Part shown: one piece after another, positions 54,450 to 64,000 of the stretch
Layout: each line of letters opens with the position of its first letter
How positions within the stretch are numbered: position 1 is the stretch's first letter
From: Balaenoptera acutorostrata
Lineage: Eukaryota > Chordata > Mammalia > Artiodactyla > Balaenopteridae
NCBI RefSeq assembly: GCF_949987535.1
Contig: NC_080078.1
Span: 25,378,942 to 25,442,941, forward strand
Reading direction: 5' to 3'
DNA: 64,000 nt
Notes under the pieces: model-generated
Seen by the model: the letters and a program-made list of their open reading frames with translations, nothing else
The model's database searches: none
What the model was told of the DNA's origin: nothing
Position numbers and translations under genes: made by a program

Positions 54450-54685
54450 GCCACCTACTGTAGAGTGAGGATCAGGGGATTTGGAGATTGGTTCAAATGG
54501 CTGAGTGGCTTTGGAGGAAAGTCACTTAATCTCTCTGGGTCTCAGTCTGATTAATGAAATCAGAAGGTCATAAGGTTGCCTTAAGGTATTAATAAGAAAA
54601 CTATTTGTAAAGCAATTAGCAGAGTGCCTGACTCATAACAGACACTCAAAATGATAGCTACCACTGTTATTACCATGTGTTTATT
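54450..54685 (+). mobile_element. MIR SINE, near full length
   Basis: 'gtcacttaatctctctgggt', 'cagagtgcctgactcataac' and 'agacactcaaaatgatagct' span core and tail. Confidence 0.9.
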
Positions 54686-54774
54686 TCTTGTGTACTGTCT
54701 TAGTGTGTGGCAAAGGGACGACAAATAGTATGAGTTCAATAAGCAACCACCGTTAATAGAACAGTCCATTGACT

Positions 54775-55030
54775 ATTTCATTAAGAACTTACTGAGAAGT
54801 CATTTTATTCCAGACATTGTGCTAAGTATATGACTTGAAAGATTTTTTTAAGTCAAATAAAATACCGCTGTCTTAGACACATGAACAGATAGCTATACTA
54901 CAATGTGACAAATTCAATAACAAAGAAACACATAGGGTTTTATGGGGACACAGAGGAAGGGCACTTATCAAATCTAGGAAGGCTTCCAGGAGGAGGATCC
55001 AAATTGATTCCTAAAGAATAGAAGAAATTA
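54775..55030 (-). mobile_element. L2 LINE, reverse orientation
   Basis: 'attccagacattgtgctaag' at the terminus and 'aggaaggcttccaggaggag' further inside match reversed L2. Confidence 0.75.
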
Positions 55031-55880
55031 GACTATGATCTCTGTGATTGTCTTCCAGCCCCTAGAACTTTGTTATCCTTTGTCAGGAGTAAGTTAAAGA
55101 AACTGGCAGGTGAAAGAGTGGCATTTGCACATCTGTGAATGGGGCCTCAAATTCATGTCTATGGTAATTGCTTTTGCATCTGACTCCTGTCTAGAGGCTG
55201 GGTTAGTTAGAAACAAGCCTCCTTTTCAACTTCACTTTCATTTCAGCCTTTCCTCCTTTGCGGTAAACACACAAGCCATTTTGTAAGCTCTCTCCCATTT
55301 CCTTTTAGTCACGATGCATATTCTTAGAAGCAGCCTGCAGAGAAACAAAGGTTAATTCTGCAGGGAATGAACTGCCAAGCCGTGTTCTTATTTGAAATTT
55401 TGATTTAGGGAAGCAACGTGAGTTTTTCTTTACTTTGCAAAGTTCCCTCACATCTCCATCTGTGGCAGATCCATAGGCCTGGTTCCATGCATAGGCCAGA
55501 GTCCCTGATGAGATTTTGATTCTGCTTTTTAAAAGGTGGGAGACTGGCTTTGCCAGTGCTTACAGGACCTCTGGTAAGGGGTGCTCAGTTAGAAGGCTTC
55601 AATCCCCGCAACCTGGCTGCATACAGAACACTGTAAAGTCAGTGGGCAAGAACAAGGCTGACAGTACTTAGGTAGAGCCCCTGAGGTTGGTGCATTTATG
55701 AAATATCAGAAGGTCACAGAGGTCAACCTCAGCTGGTGACAGTGCTGTTGAAATACCGCTGTGTTCCAGGTGAGAGCCTCTTATGGGCCCTACCTGATCT
55801 GTCAGGGAATCAATCTGGGTCTCAAAAGGCTTCCCTAGAAGAATATCGCTGTATAACATGGAGTGTTTGGTAGATCTTGG
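55031..55880. other. unassigned unique sequence
   Basis: No repeat, RNA gene or exon was recognised. Confidence 0.4.
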
Positions 55881-55881
55881 G

Positions 55882-55985
55882 GCACTTCATTCATTCACCA
55901 AATATTAATGAACACCTACTATTTGCCACAGGTCATTCCAAATGGTAATGGACAAGCAGAGCTGTCCCCTGTGTTTTAGAAATTC
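55882..55985 (-). mobile_element. L2 LINE 3' end, reverse orientation
   Basis: 'cattcattcaccaaatatta' and 'atgaacacctactatttgcc' are the reversed L2 terminus. Confidence 0.8.
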
Positions 55986-56224
55986 TTGTATTGCACACAG
56001 AAGGCAAGTGAGGGGTTGGAATCTACTTGTGGAGGTGTGAACTCATGTGACTGTGTCTGCCAAGACAGTGTGATGTTTTCTCATCCATCTGTTCAGAGAG
56101 GGCAGTTTTCTCTGACTCACACAAAAGTGAAATCTGTGTTAGCCTCTACTCTGTGTACAAGACAATCATAGTGCTTGCCTTTATCCTAGAAGGGGTTGAG
56201 GAGGGGGCCAGAAGATAGGTATCA

Positions 56225-56386
56225 TAAGCAACTTGAGAACTGGGTCCACACATTTTTTTCCATACTTAGGTAGTCTAGATATGAGCTACCTTATCATATC
56301 CTCTTAAAGGATCCTGAAAAGAATTTACACTCATAAATGCATCATTGAATAATGTGAAATGTACTGAAGAATCCATGGGGTAAACA
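56225..56386 (+). repeat. local direct repeat, copy A
   Basis: About 160 bp that recurs at 57238-57394 at roughly 85% identity (hand alignment). It matches no family I know. Confidence 0.9.
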
Positions 56387-56399
56387 GGCAACCCAGTAA

Positions 56400-56570
56400 T
56401 ATTCAAGATGACTTCAGATTATGCCAAGTGCTAAGAAGGAAATGAATAGTGTGATGTTAGTGCAGTGACGGGGGAAGGGTGTTACCTTACTTCAATAAGT
56501 GGTCAATAAAGACTTTCTAAGGATCAGCCTTTGAGTGCAGACTAAGGGTGTAAAAGACCTCGCCATTGGA
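56400..56570 (-). mobile_element. L2-like fragment, reverse orientation
   Basis: 'tatgccaagtgctaagaagg' and 'aataagtggtcaataaagac' fit reversed internal L2, weakly. Confidence 0.45.
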
Positions 56571-56990
56571 AAGCTGGGGATTCAAGGTACTCAACGAATC
56601 AGAGTCTAACTAGAGGATGTTGACATGGATTTTCCAGGGTCTTTATTTGAGGGAAGGAGAGTTTCCCAGTGATAACAACTGCACTTCCATCTGGGTCCTG
56701 ACATTGTTCTTGTGCTCAGAATCGATCGATTCCTTGCTATTCTTAGTGGGCAGAAAGTCTCTGCAAAACTTGACCTTTCCCAAGTGTTATCAATAGCACT
56801 AATAGCGATGCTGTCAGAAATGTCCACTAATCATCACACAACAGGGGGCTTTCTGAGTTCAGGGCTCTTGGTTCAGAATTTCTGCTGCCCTTGGAATGTG
56901 TCAATGTTTGTTGAAGAGTCTTCCTTTACAGAAGTTCAATTATGGTATAATGATTCATTTTGTGTCATATTTTTACATGCTTATATGTCT
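56571..56990. other. unassigned sequence between the direct repeats
   Basis: No repeat was recognised. A small palindrome, 'atcgatcgat', lies near 56722. Confidence 0.4.
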
Positions 56991-56994
56991 GTTT

Positions 56995-57110
56995 TCACCA
57001 ATAAACTTATGAGTCCCTAGGGGGCAAGGGTTTTGTATTTTTCCACTTTGTGCTCCCAACACGAAAACAGTGTATAGTTCAAAACAGGTAGTCAACACTT
57101 TTGTGTTCTG
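56995..57110 (+). mobile_element. L2-like 3' fragment
   Basis: 'ttatgagtccctagggggca' and 'agggttttgtatttttccac' resemble the L2 end. Confidence 0.5.
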
Positions 57111-57237
57111 ATGATCTTAGGATGGTCCCATACCCAAGTGGTGTGATGTTTTGATGCTTTGCTAACTTATAAGATTGACAGATAACCAGAAAATCCAAAG
57201 TCACTCTCCTCGGCTGATGACATTCACCCATGCATTG

Positions 57238-57394
57238 TAAACAACTTGAGAACTGGGTCCATGCATCTTTCCATACTTAGGTACTCTAGATATGAGCTGC
57301 TCTATTATGTCCTCTTAAAGGACCCTGAACAGAATTTATTCTCATAAATGCATTAGTGAATAATGTAAAATTTACTGAAGATTCCATTGGGGAA
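57238..57394 (+). repeat. local direct repeat, copy B
   Basis: Second copy of the 160-bp block, about 1,013 bp downstream of the first and on the same strand. Shared strings include 'caacttgagaactgggtcc' and 'tctagatatgagct'. Confidence 0.9.
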
Positions 57395-57449
57395 ATAAGA
57401 TTTTACATTGCACTCCAAATTCAGCAACCTAAAATCTTTCTTTTTTTGA

Positions 57450-57735
57450 CCAAAGTCCACTCACCCATACTGTCTGGAGACTGTGTTTCTCTCTCCCTCA
57501 TTTCCTAAAGAGCCCCCAACTTCACTGACATCTCCTCTTTTCTATTTCCTGGAGCATCTACTGTTGCCCAAATCACTTGTCAAAGTTTTCTTCTAAACAA
57601 TTACTATATTCTGTTCAAGTGAGGTTTTCATAACAGCTTCTAAGAGAATATGATAGTCTCCATATTGTTCGCCCTATAGTCCTTGCAGTGTTTTGAACAT
57701 AATAGATGCTCAATTAATAACCAACTGAATTCACA
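57450..57735 (+). mobile_element. L2 LINE 3' end
   Basis: 'aagtccactcacccatactg' and 'gaacataatagatgctcaat' with 'taataaccaactgaattc' fit the L2 terminal region. Confidence 0.6.
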
Positions 57736-58435
57736 ATAGCACAGTGCAATCTATGCTATACTGTGTTATGAACAAAACAAGAGCTTCTAAACAGTCTCAG
57801 ACTACTTGAGATCTATCCCATTTTTCCACTGCAGCGGGTAGCCATGCTGAGTCCCATCATCACCAAATGGCAAAAAGGAGTTTCCTCAGCCCTGGGCTTG
57901 CCAGAATTTGGTCATTCCAAACTGTTACACAGTTAACTTCTAAGTTTGTGCACAAACACGTAGATGAGTATAAACCACTTCTTCCCCGCTATCTTTACGG
58001 TTTAGGAGCTAGTCTAATGCTAAAAACCCAGTGGCACAGGGACCCCAGGTAGTGACTCCTCCACCAATTCCTCTTTCCCTACAGTGGATTTAAAACAATC
58101 TACCCTGCCCAAAGCCCATAGTAGCTAACTGATGACCCTGCTCCTGGGCCTCAGCTAACGAGAACAGAGAAGGCACATCACCCTAGTTGAACCAATCACC
58201 TCTCTCTCTCCTGGGTATCTGGAATTGAGGCTTGGAGATGCAAATACAGCCCGAGCCAGAAGGTTCTGTAGACCAATATATAAGTAGATGAATGAGAAGA
58301 GAAGCTGGACTAAAGACAGAAGAGATGATGTAGTCAGAGAGATAGAACGAGGGTTCATGGTGATTTTACAGTTTCCATGATGCCTCTTGCATTTGTTTCA
58401 GTGAGATTCTCTCTGCGTCTTTATAATAGCTTCAC
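57736..58435. other. unassigned unique sequence
   Basis: No repeat, RNA gene or exon was recognised. Confidence 0.4.
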
Positions 58436-58439
58436 TTTC

Positions 58440-58728
58440 CATTTGTCCTCCTTTGAGTGTGTCTCTGGCCCATGAACCAAACTATCCCTGTCCAACCACC
58501 CCTTTTCACCCAACAAAGACAACCATCGCTTCTCTGTGAGCAACCCATGCTCCCTGCACACAGGCTCCTTTTAACACATTGAATTGCAATTTGTCATTTA
58601 AAGATTTCTTCCTTACCAGGCAGTAAGCAGACTGAAGTCAAGGTCTATGAGTTCATATCTTATCCCTACTACCTAACTCCATACTAGGGACATAGTAAAT
58701 GCCCAATAAATGTCTACTGAACCAAATT
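58440..58728 (+). mobile_element. L2 LINE 3' end
   Basis: 'actgaagtcaaggtctatga' and 'tagtaaatgcccaataaatg' with 'tctactgaacc' end the element. Confidence 0.75.
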
Positions 58729-58729
58729 A

Positions 58730-59390
58730 AGACAGTGTCATCTGCAGAATAAAATCATGTACATATCGATTTGTTCTAAGCCCTTACTGTTTCCACAGGA
58801 GACCAGGATTCCACAATCAGCTTATAGCCATGCCTTTACAATGTGCACCAATCACAAGCCACTTTGGAGATGCTTTTCTAAAAATAAGCCCATTCCCTTA
58901 ATTATATCACTGCCTCTGCAGAAAATAGAGACTTTTTAGAGATATGGATAGGACTTTATACTTTCCTAATATAAAAAATTTAAACTAAATATTTAATCAT
59001 TATTCAGTATGGCCATGGTAGAGATAAAGAGAAATGTGTACAATCCAATTAGAATAAAGGATCCATATCCCTGGAAAGAATTTTCAGGTTGGGAGTTACT
59101 TTAAAAGTCAAATAATTCAACTGCTATATTTCATGCTTGGAGATTCAGAGGCCCAAAGAGGACTAAAACCAAGGTTCCTAATTCTGAAGACCACCACTCT
59201 TTCTACCTTATCCTGAAAGTCACTTTCCTTGAAATATCAAGGGCTGACATTTTTAAAACACTATTTCCCCATTCCTCTACGGTGGATTAATAGTATTTCA
59301 GAAAAAACATGGTGGCAGGAGAAGAAGGGGTTTCCTAGTTGAGTTGGGCAGAGCTAAGATTTCAACACTAGTCCCTCCGACAAGCCAAAG
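58730..59390. other. unassigned, with a weak MIR-like patch
   Basis: 59085-59210 ('gcccaaagaggactaaaacc') may be a reversed MIR fragment. The rest was not recognised. Confidence 0.35.
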
Positions 59391-59394
59391 ATAT

Positions 59395-59545
59395 CCTAGT
59401 CTGAACTGCCACCTTAGAAAACTATTAGTTGAATCATCTTGGAAAAGAAAGTTCACCTCTTTGAGCCTCGGTTTCCTCATAAGTAATGCATATACTGAAA
59501 AATCTGTCTGACAGGATAGGTTGGGAAGATAAAATGAGATCATCA
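59395..59545 (+). mobile_element. MIR SINE
   Basis: 'ttcacctctttgagcctcgg', 'tttcctcataagtaatgcat' and 'gataaaatgagatcatc' give the core. Confidence 0.8.
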
Positions 59546-59547
59546 GA

Positions 59548-59740
59548 GGTCAGCAGACATTTTCTTAAAGGGCCTGATAGTAAATATTTTAGTCTTTGTG
59601 TGCCACGTGAGGTCTCTGTTGCATATTCTCTTTCTTTTTTTATCTTTCAAAAATGTAAAATAATAAAATAAAATAAACATTCTTAGTACATGGGCCATAC
59701 AAAAGCAGGCCATCAACTGTAATTTGCCATGGCTGATCAA
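59548..59740 (+). mobile_element. hAT-type DNA transposon, both ends present
   Basis: 'gaggtcagcagacattttct', 'tagtaaatattttagtcttt' at the left and 'catcaactgtaatttgccat' at the right belong to the same family as 47822. The centre has become A/T-rich. Confidence 0.8.
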
Positions 59741-59754
59741 AAACATATGGTCCA

Positions 59755-59865
59755 AGAACTAGGCTTGTCTTAATGCTGCATATTCAGCACCTAGGACAGT
59801 ACTAGATGCTTTGGGTATTTGCTCAATAAATATCTGCTAATGAATAACATATGTAAAGGACCTGG
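59755..59865 (+). mobile_element. L2-like tail, left copy of a long direct repeat
   Basis: 'cagcacctaggacagtacta' and 'tgctcaataaatatctgcta' look like an L2 3' end. 59774-59865 is repeated at 60821-60911, on the far side of the L1. Confidence 0.8.
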
Positions 59866-60820
59866 ACCTAATTAAACTTAAAAGCTTTTGCACAGCAGAG
59901 GAAACCATCAACAAAACAAAAAGACAAACCTACGGAATGGTTGCAAACTATATGACCAACAAGGGGTTAATATCCAAAATATATGAACAGCTCATACAAC
60001 TCAATATAAAAAAACAACAACAAACAACCCAATCAAAAAATGGACAGAAGACCTGAATAGACAATTTTCCAAAGAAGATATACAGATGGCTAACAGGCAT
60101 ATGAAAAGATGCTCAACATCACTAATTATTAGAGAAATGCAAATTGAAACAACGAGATATCACCTCACACCTGTCAGAATGGCTATCATCAAAAAGTCTA
60201 CAAATAACAAATGTTGGAAAGGATGTGGAGAAAAGAGAACCTTTGTACACTGTTGGTGGGAATGTAAATTGGTACAGCCACTATGGAAAACAGTATGGAA
60301 GTTTCTCAAAAAACTAAAGATAGAACTACCATATGATCCAGCAATTCCACTCCTGAGTATATATCCAGAAAAAACGGAAACACTAATTCAAAAAGATACA
60401 TGCACCCCAATGTTGTAGCATCACTATTTATAATAGTCAAGCTATGGAAGCATCTCAAGTGTCCATCAACAAATGAATGGATAAGGTGATGTGGTATATA
60501 CGTACAATGGAAAATTACTCATTAAAAATAATGAGATTCTGCCATTTGAAGCAATGTAAATGGATCTAGAAAATATTATGCTTAGTGAGATAAGTCACAC
60601 AAAGACAAATACTGTATGATATCATTTCTATGTGGAATCTAAAAAAAAAAAAAACAATGTATGTAGAAAAACAGAAAGAGACTCACAGATACAGAAACAA
60701 ACTAGTGGTTACCAGTGGGGAGAGGGAAGTGGAGAAGAGCAAGGTACAGGTATGGGATTAGGAGATACAAACTACTATGTATAATGTAGATAAGCAACAC
60801 GGATATATTGTGTAGCACAG
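59866..60820 (+). mobile_element. L1 LINE, truncated at both ends
   Basis: Starts 'acctaattaaacttaaaag' in ORF2 and stops at 'attgtgtagcacag' in the 3' UTR, roughly 150 nt before the usual end and without poly(A). It lies between two copies of a 91-bp flanking sequence. Confidence 0.93.
60086..60418 (+). pseudogene. L1 ORF2 C-terminal remnant
   Basis: A 110-codon open stretch preserves the end of L1 ORF2, the protein that supplies endonuclease and reverse transcriptase for L1 copying. Only the C-terminal segment remains: helix-rich residues 1-40, then a cysteine-rich zinc-knuckle-like motif (C-x3-C-x7-H-x4-C, beginning CWKGCGEKR near residue 43), then the tail ending TCTPML before a stop. 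Frame breaks upstream separate it from the rest of ORF2, and both enzymatic domains are absent, so it is inert. The start codon is simply the first ATG in the fragment. Confidence 0.9.
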
Positions 60821-60911
60821 TGCTGCATCTTCAACACCTAGGACAGTACTAGATGCTTGGATATTTGCTCAATAAATATCTGTAATGAATAACATACGTA
60901 AAGAGCCTGTC
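60821..60911 (+). repeat. right copy of the 91-bp direct repeat
   Basis: It aligns to 59774-59865 with about nine differences, including two single-base gaps. The repeat stops exactly at the L1 boundary on both sides. Confidence 0.93.
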
Positions 60912-61540
60912 CAAAGTCTAACATGTGAAAATAACTGTCCACTTATTTAATGTTGTTTCTATTGTTAGTGTTGCTTGCTTAGCTCCAGCACTATGAAACA
61001 ATATGAGAGATATAAAGGTATTGTGCACAGGCAGATTGAAACGGGTGAATTAGCTAACTAAAGAATTCAGAGGAAAAATAGGCAACTGTGATCTCAAAGA
61101 GCCAGGAAAATTGTCACAGATGAGGTGGCATTGGTCTCAGCTTCAATGCCAAGATCTCAACAGTCATAGGAGCTGATCTGCATACAGATTGTGGCTGAGC
61201 CTGGAAACTTCAGGAGTCCCAGCCCTCTGAGCACTATAGTTATAATATTTTGGATTTTTGGCTGCATGTGCACATAAATTGAAGACCTGTAATTAAGAAT
61301 CCAGCCTTAGGAAAGCGTGGAGCCACTGTGGTTGAGCATCACATTAGGAAGAGACACTTTCTCCTTCTTCCTCCTCCAACTATGTACACCCTCCAAATAC
61401 ACGCTCAGAGGAGCTAGTGCCAAGCCAGCATTGGGGTTGAGGTGATGTTAATCTGATCACTAGAGGCAATGTGACTCAATTTATACCTCCAAACTTGTGG
61501 ATGGTAATGCACCACCAATGTAAACACTATCACAATTAAT
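60912..61540. other. unassigned unique sequence
   Basis: No repeat, RNA gene or exon was recognised. Confidence 0.4.
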
Positions 61541-61544
61541 TAAC

Positions 61545-61660
61545 CCATCCTCTTTAACAGACAAGGAAATAGTTTCAAAGGTGAAAAAACTTGCTCAAGT
61601 TCATCCAGCTAAACAGTAGAGTTATGTCTCTCTGTCTTTTCACTACATGGTTTACCTAAA
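61545..61660 (-). mobile_element. MIR SINE fragment, reverse orientation
   Basis: 'tttaacagacaaggaaatag' and 'cttgctcaagttcatccagc' are reversed MIR. Confidence 0.7.
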
Positions 61661-62535
61661 GAACAAATTGCAAATGACTAGCATCAACTCATTTCCCAGG
61701 AATGTATTTTGAATGACAGAAGGCTTTGAATGTCTGAACAAGGGTTTGACACTCAGACAAGGCAAGCAGATAGAGTGAAGATAAACTTCAAAGCTGTTTT
61801 CCTTGTGTAGAGAAACCCGACTTCATCAATCAAGTAAACGGGTTCTCAGGGTTTTGGTTGAATACTAGGGCTCCGATGACGATGACACCCAGAGGGTTGT
61901 TAGACCATTGCTGCAGTCAAAATGTACACAAAGATCAGGCCCAGGGTTGAAACCCGGGCTTCATAAAGCTGCTGTCATAAGGAGTCAAAAAGAAACAGGC
62001 ATGGACCAAGGAGACAAAGCATGCCCCACTCCCTCATTCAGAATAACTGGTCACGTCTATAAAATGTAACCTCTAGATTCATCATGCTACATAGGCTGTT
62101 TCAAGTGCAGATGCTAGTATTTGGTCTATTTTATTCAACTCTTCAAGATTAATGAATAAAAAGATGTCTACGGTGCCTGTGTGCCTGGCAAAAAAAAGAA
62201 ATAAAGAAAGAAATGACCTCAGTGGATATAAACACTGCTTAGATTTCTTAGAGCACTTAGGAGGCCCTGAGTAAATCAGGCAGATTCAAGTATGTGATGG
62301 ATTTCTGCTGTCCAAATTTAATATTTAATATTTTAATATTTAATCCTAAAGCTATGTGCTCCATTTTAAGTTACAGATTATTAAAAAGTTAAGCTATTAA
62401 AAGCACTGTTTTAGTTCAGGAAGAGAGCATAGCCTCCCCTAAGTGACAGGTGACTCTGGTTGTCTTGCTTTATTTGTTTTTAAAAACATGGATTTATTTC
62501 TTAAATATTTATTATTCATGCAACAATAATGCTAT
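61661..62535. other. unassigned, AT-rich in its right part
   Basis: A (TAATATT)-like stretch lies at 62318-62345. No repeat family or exon was recognised. Confidence 0.4.
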
Positions 62536-62539
62536 CCAG

Positions 62540-62710
62540 TATTTATATAGCATCTGTCTTCTGAGGAGTACTCCAGCAGAATAACATCATCTGTCTTTAT
62601 GAACTTCATTGTCAGGAGGAAGACTGGACTAACTTTTGCCTTCTTACAGATGAGAAAACAAGGCTCAGAGAGATTAAATGAGTTTTCCCAAGTCACAGAG
62701 TAAATCTATT
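62540..62710 (-). mobile_element. MIR SINE, reverse orientation
   Basis: 'ttacagatgagaaaacaagg', 'ctcagagagattaaatgag' and 'cccaagtcacagagtaaat' give reversed MIR core. Confidence 0.8.
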
Positions 62711-62883
62711 GGATTTACTCACAGAGAAGCTGCCCAAACCAGTGTTGGTTGGCTATAATAGTGAAGTCTCTGCTACAGATTTCCAGAGCAATGTCCTTCC
62801 CACAATTTGTTTACTGCTTACTCATAAACCTTTACCTATAGAGGGATGTCTATGGGATAGACACACACTGCATTACAAATGGC

Positions 62884-62953
62884 TCATTCATTCATTGAAG
62901 AAATATTTATTAAGTTCCTACTATGTGTCAGGTACTATCTAAGCCCTAGAGCT
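62884..62953 (-). mobile_element. L2 LINE 3' end, left piece
   Basis: 'cattcattcattgaagaaat' and 'cctactatgtgtcaggtact' are the reversed L2 terminus, cut by the LTR that follows. Confidence 0.88.
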
Positions 62954-63357
62954 GTGTATTAGTTTCCTTTGGCTGCTGTAACAAATTATCACAAACTTAG
63001 TAGCTTGAAGCTTACAGTTCGGGAGGTCAGAAGTCCTAAAGTCAAGGTGTCAGAAGGGCTGTGTTTCTTACGCTGGATTTAGGGGAGAGTCCGTTGCCTT
63101 GCCTTTTCTAGCTTCTAGAGGCCATGGAATCTTCCAACCTCTGCTTTCATCATCATGTCTCCATTTTCTGACTCTTGACTCTCCTGCCTTCCTCTTATAT
63201 GGATGCTGTGATTATACTGGGCCCATATGGATAATCCAGTAGTCTCCACATTTCAATATTCACAAAATCTCTTTTGCTATGTGAAATAACACACTCACAG
63301 GTTGCTGTGATTGGGACATGGACTTCTTTGGGGAAGTGAGATAATATTCAGCCCACC
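62954..63357 (+). mobile_element. MLT1-type solo LTR (ERVL-MaLR)
   Basis: Starts 'tgtattagtttcctttggct', then 'gtaacaaattatcacaaact', 'cagaagtcctaaagtcaagg', and ends 'gagataatattcagcccacc'. A solo LTR of an old endogenous retrovirus-like element; no internal genes are present. Confidence 0.93.
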
Positions 63358-63655
63358 AAGGACCACAACAATGTTTAAGACTTGTTCTAGGCCTTGCAGC
63401 AATCTTTGTTTGGTGGGAAAGAGGTACAAAAATGAATGATGACAAAATATGATCATAAATGACAAGAGTTGATGAGTGAGAAGATGGGCTAATGGGTGTG
63501 AAGAAGACCCCCGAGAAGATGATGTCCAAAGCCAGTCTGAAAGGATTAATGGGAAATAATCAGGCAAAAGATTAAGGTAGCATGTTGGAAGTCAGGAAGT
63601 CCAGGGACCGAGGATGCTCTAGGCAAAAGTCACAGCACAAGCAGAGTGCTGTTTC
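63358..63655 (-). mobile_element. L2 LINE, right piece
   Basis: 'aagacttgttctaggccttg', 'gattaatgggaaataatcag' and 'cagcacaagcagagtgct' continue the reversed L2 beyond the MLT1 insertion. Confidence 0.7.
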
Positions 63656-63737
63656 TACTTCATTGACTTTGATGTTTGCTTCCAACTTGTCTGCTTTGTT
63701 TCAGAGGTACCTTGAGTGATAGAAAAAGGAATCGACT

Positions 63738-63970
63738 GTATAGCATAGCACTGAAAAGCAAGAGGCCTGGTGTCAAGCAATCTGGGCTTCATTCAAGCCC
63801 TGACCCTTCTTAAAAGTTTAGCTTCTCTGAGCTTTACTTTTCATATCTGTCAAATGGGAGTACTAACTGTACTTACAGAGTTGCTCCAAACATAAAATGA
63901 GATAATGAATATAAAGTTCTTAGCACAGTTCTTGGCACATAGTCGGTGCTCAATAAAAGTTAGATTTTTT
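63738..63970 (+). mobile_element. MIR SINE, near full length
   Basis: 'gtcaagcaatctgggcttca', 'ttatagcttctctgagc'-like core, 'aaatgagataatgaatataa', 'ttggcacatagtcggtgctc' and the tail 'aataaaagtta' span the element. Confidence 0.92.
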
Positions 63971-64000
63971 TTAGTTGCCTCATTTTGGACCTCTTCTGCT

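Noticed and set aside
1..64000. CRISPR array, operon, phage or bacterial mobile system
   Set aside because: Base composition, SINEs, LINEs, LTRs and microsatellites show vertebrate nuclear DNA; the only regular repeats are short tandem ones.
1..64000. Ruminant or pig origin
   Set aside because: No BovB, Bov-tA or PRE copies were seen in 64 kb, where several would be expected.

Overview
The window is non-coding mammalian nuclear DNA, most likely from a whale or dolphin (hippopotamus is the main alternative). Four tRNA-derived SINEs of the CHR-1 type are present, together with one L1 3' end of the kind common in even-toed ungulates. No BovB, Bov-tA or pig PRE elements were seen, which argues against ruminants and pigs. 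The rest of the repeat load (MIR, L2, MER5, MER20, Tigger1, MLT1) is shared by all placental mammals. Family names come from recognising consensus features by eye; no repeat search was run.

No complete protein-coding gene is visible. The longest open frame is 163 codons, and the other long frames lie in repeats or are isolated, so the window is intronic or intergenic. Three weak exon-like signals are recorded: a possible terminal exon with a poly(A) signal near 1.87-2.17 kb, a possible 27-nt in-frame microexon at 39.30 kb, and a possible non-coding minus-strand exon near 35.4-35.5 kb.

Layout. 0-9 kb: L1 3' ends, L2 and MIR with unique DNA. 9-15 kb: microsatellites, MIR, L2, and an L1 that split an older repeat. 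15-20 kb: dense MIR/L2, two CHR-1 SINEs and a MaLR-like LTR carrying a large CT/TA/CA microsatellite. 20-28 kb: mostly unique sequence. 28-35 kb: a 5'-inverted L1, an old L1 holding a nested SINE, and a fourth SINE. 35-43 kb: unique blocks, opposed L2 copies and a Tigger1 remnant. 43-53 kb: L2, MER5 and MIR plus unique blocks that look conserved, one with a perfect RFX-type palindrome. 53-64 kb: LTR-like sequence, a local 160-bp duplication, an L1 between unusually long direct repeats, and an MLT1 LTR nested in an L2.

The window therefore has no genes acting together. Its content is a record of nested insertions around blocks of unique, AT-rich, motif-bearing DNA that could be regulatory. The unique blocks were picked by appearance, not by alignment.
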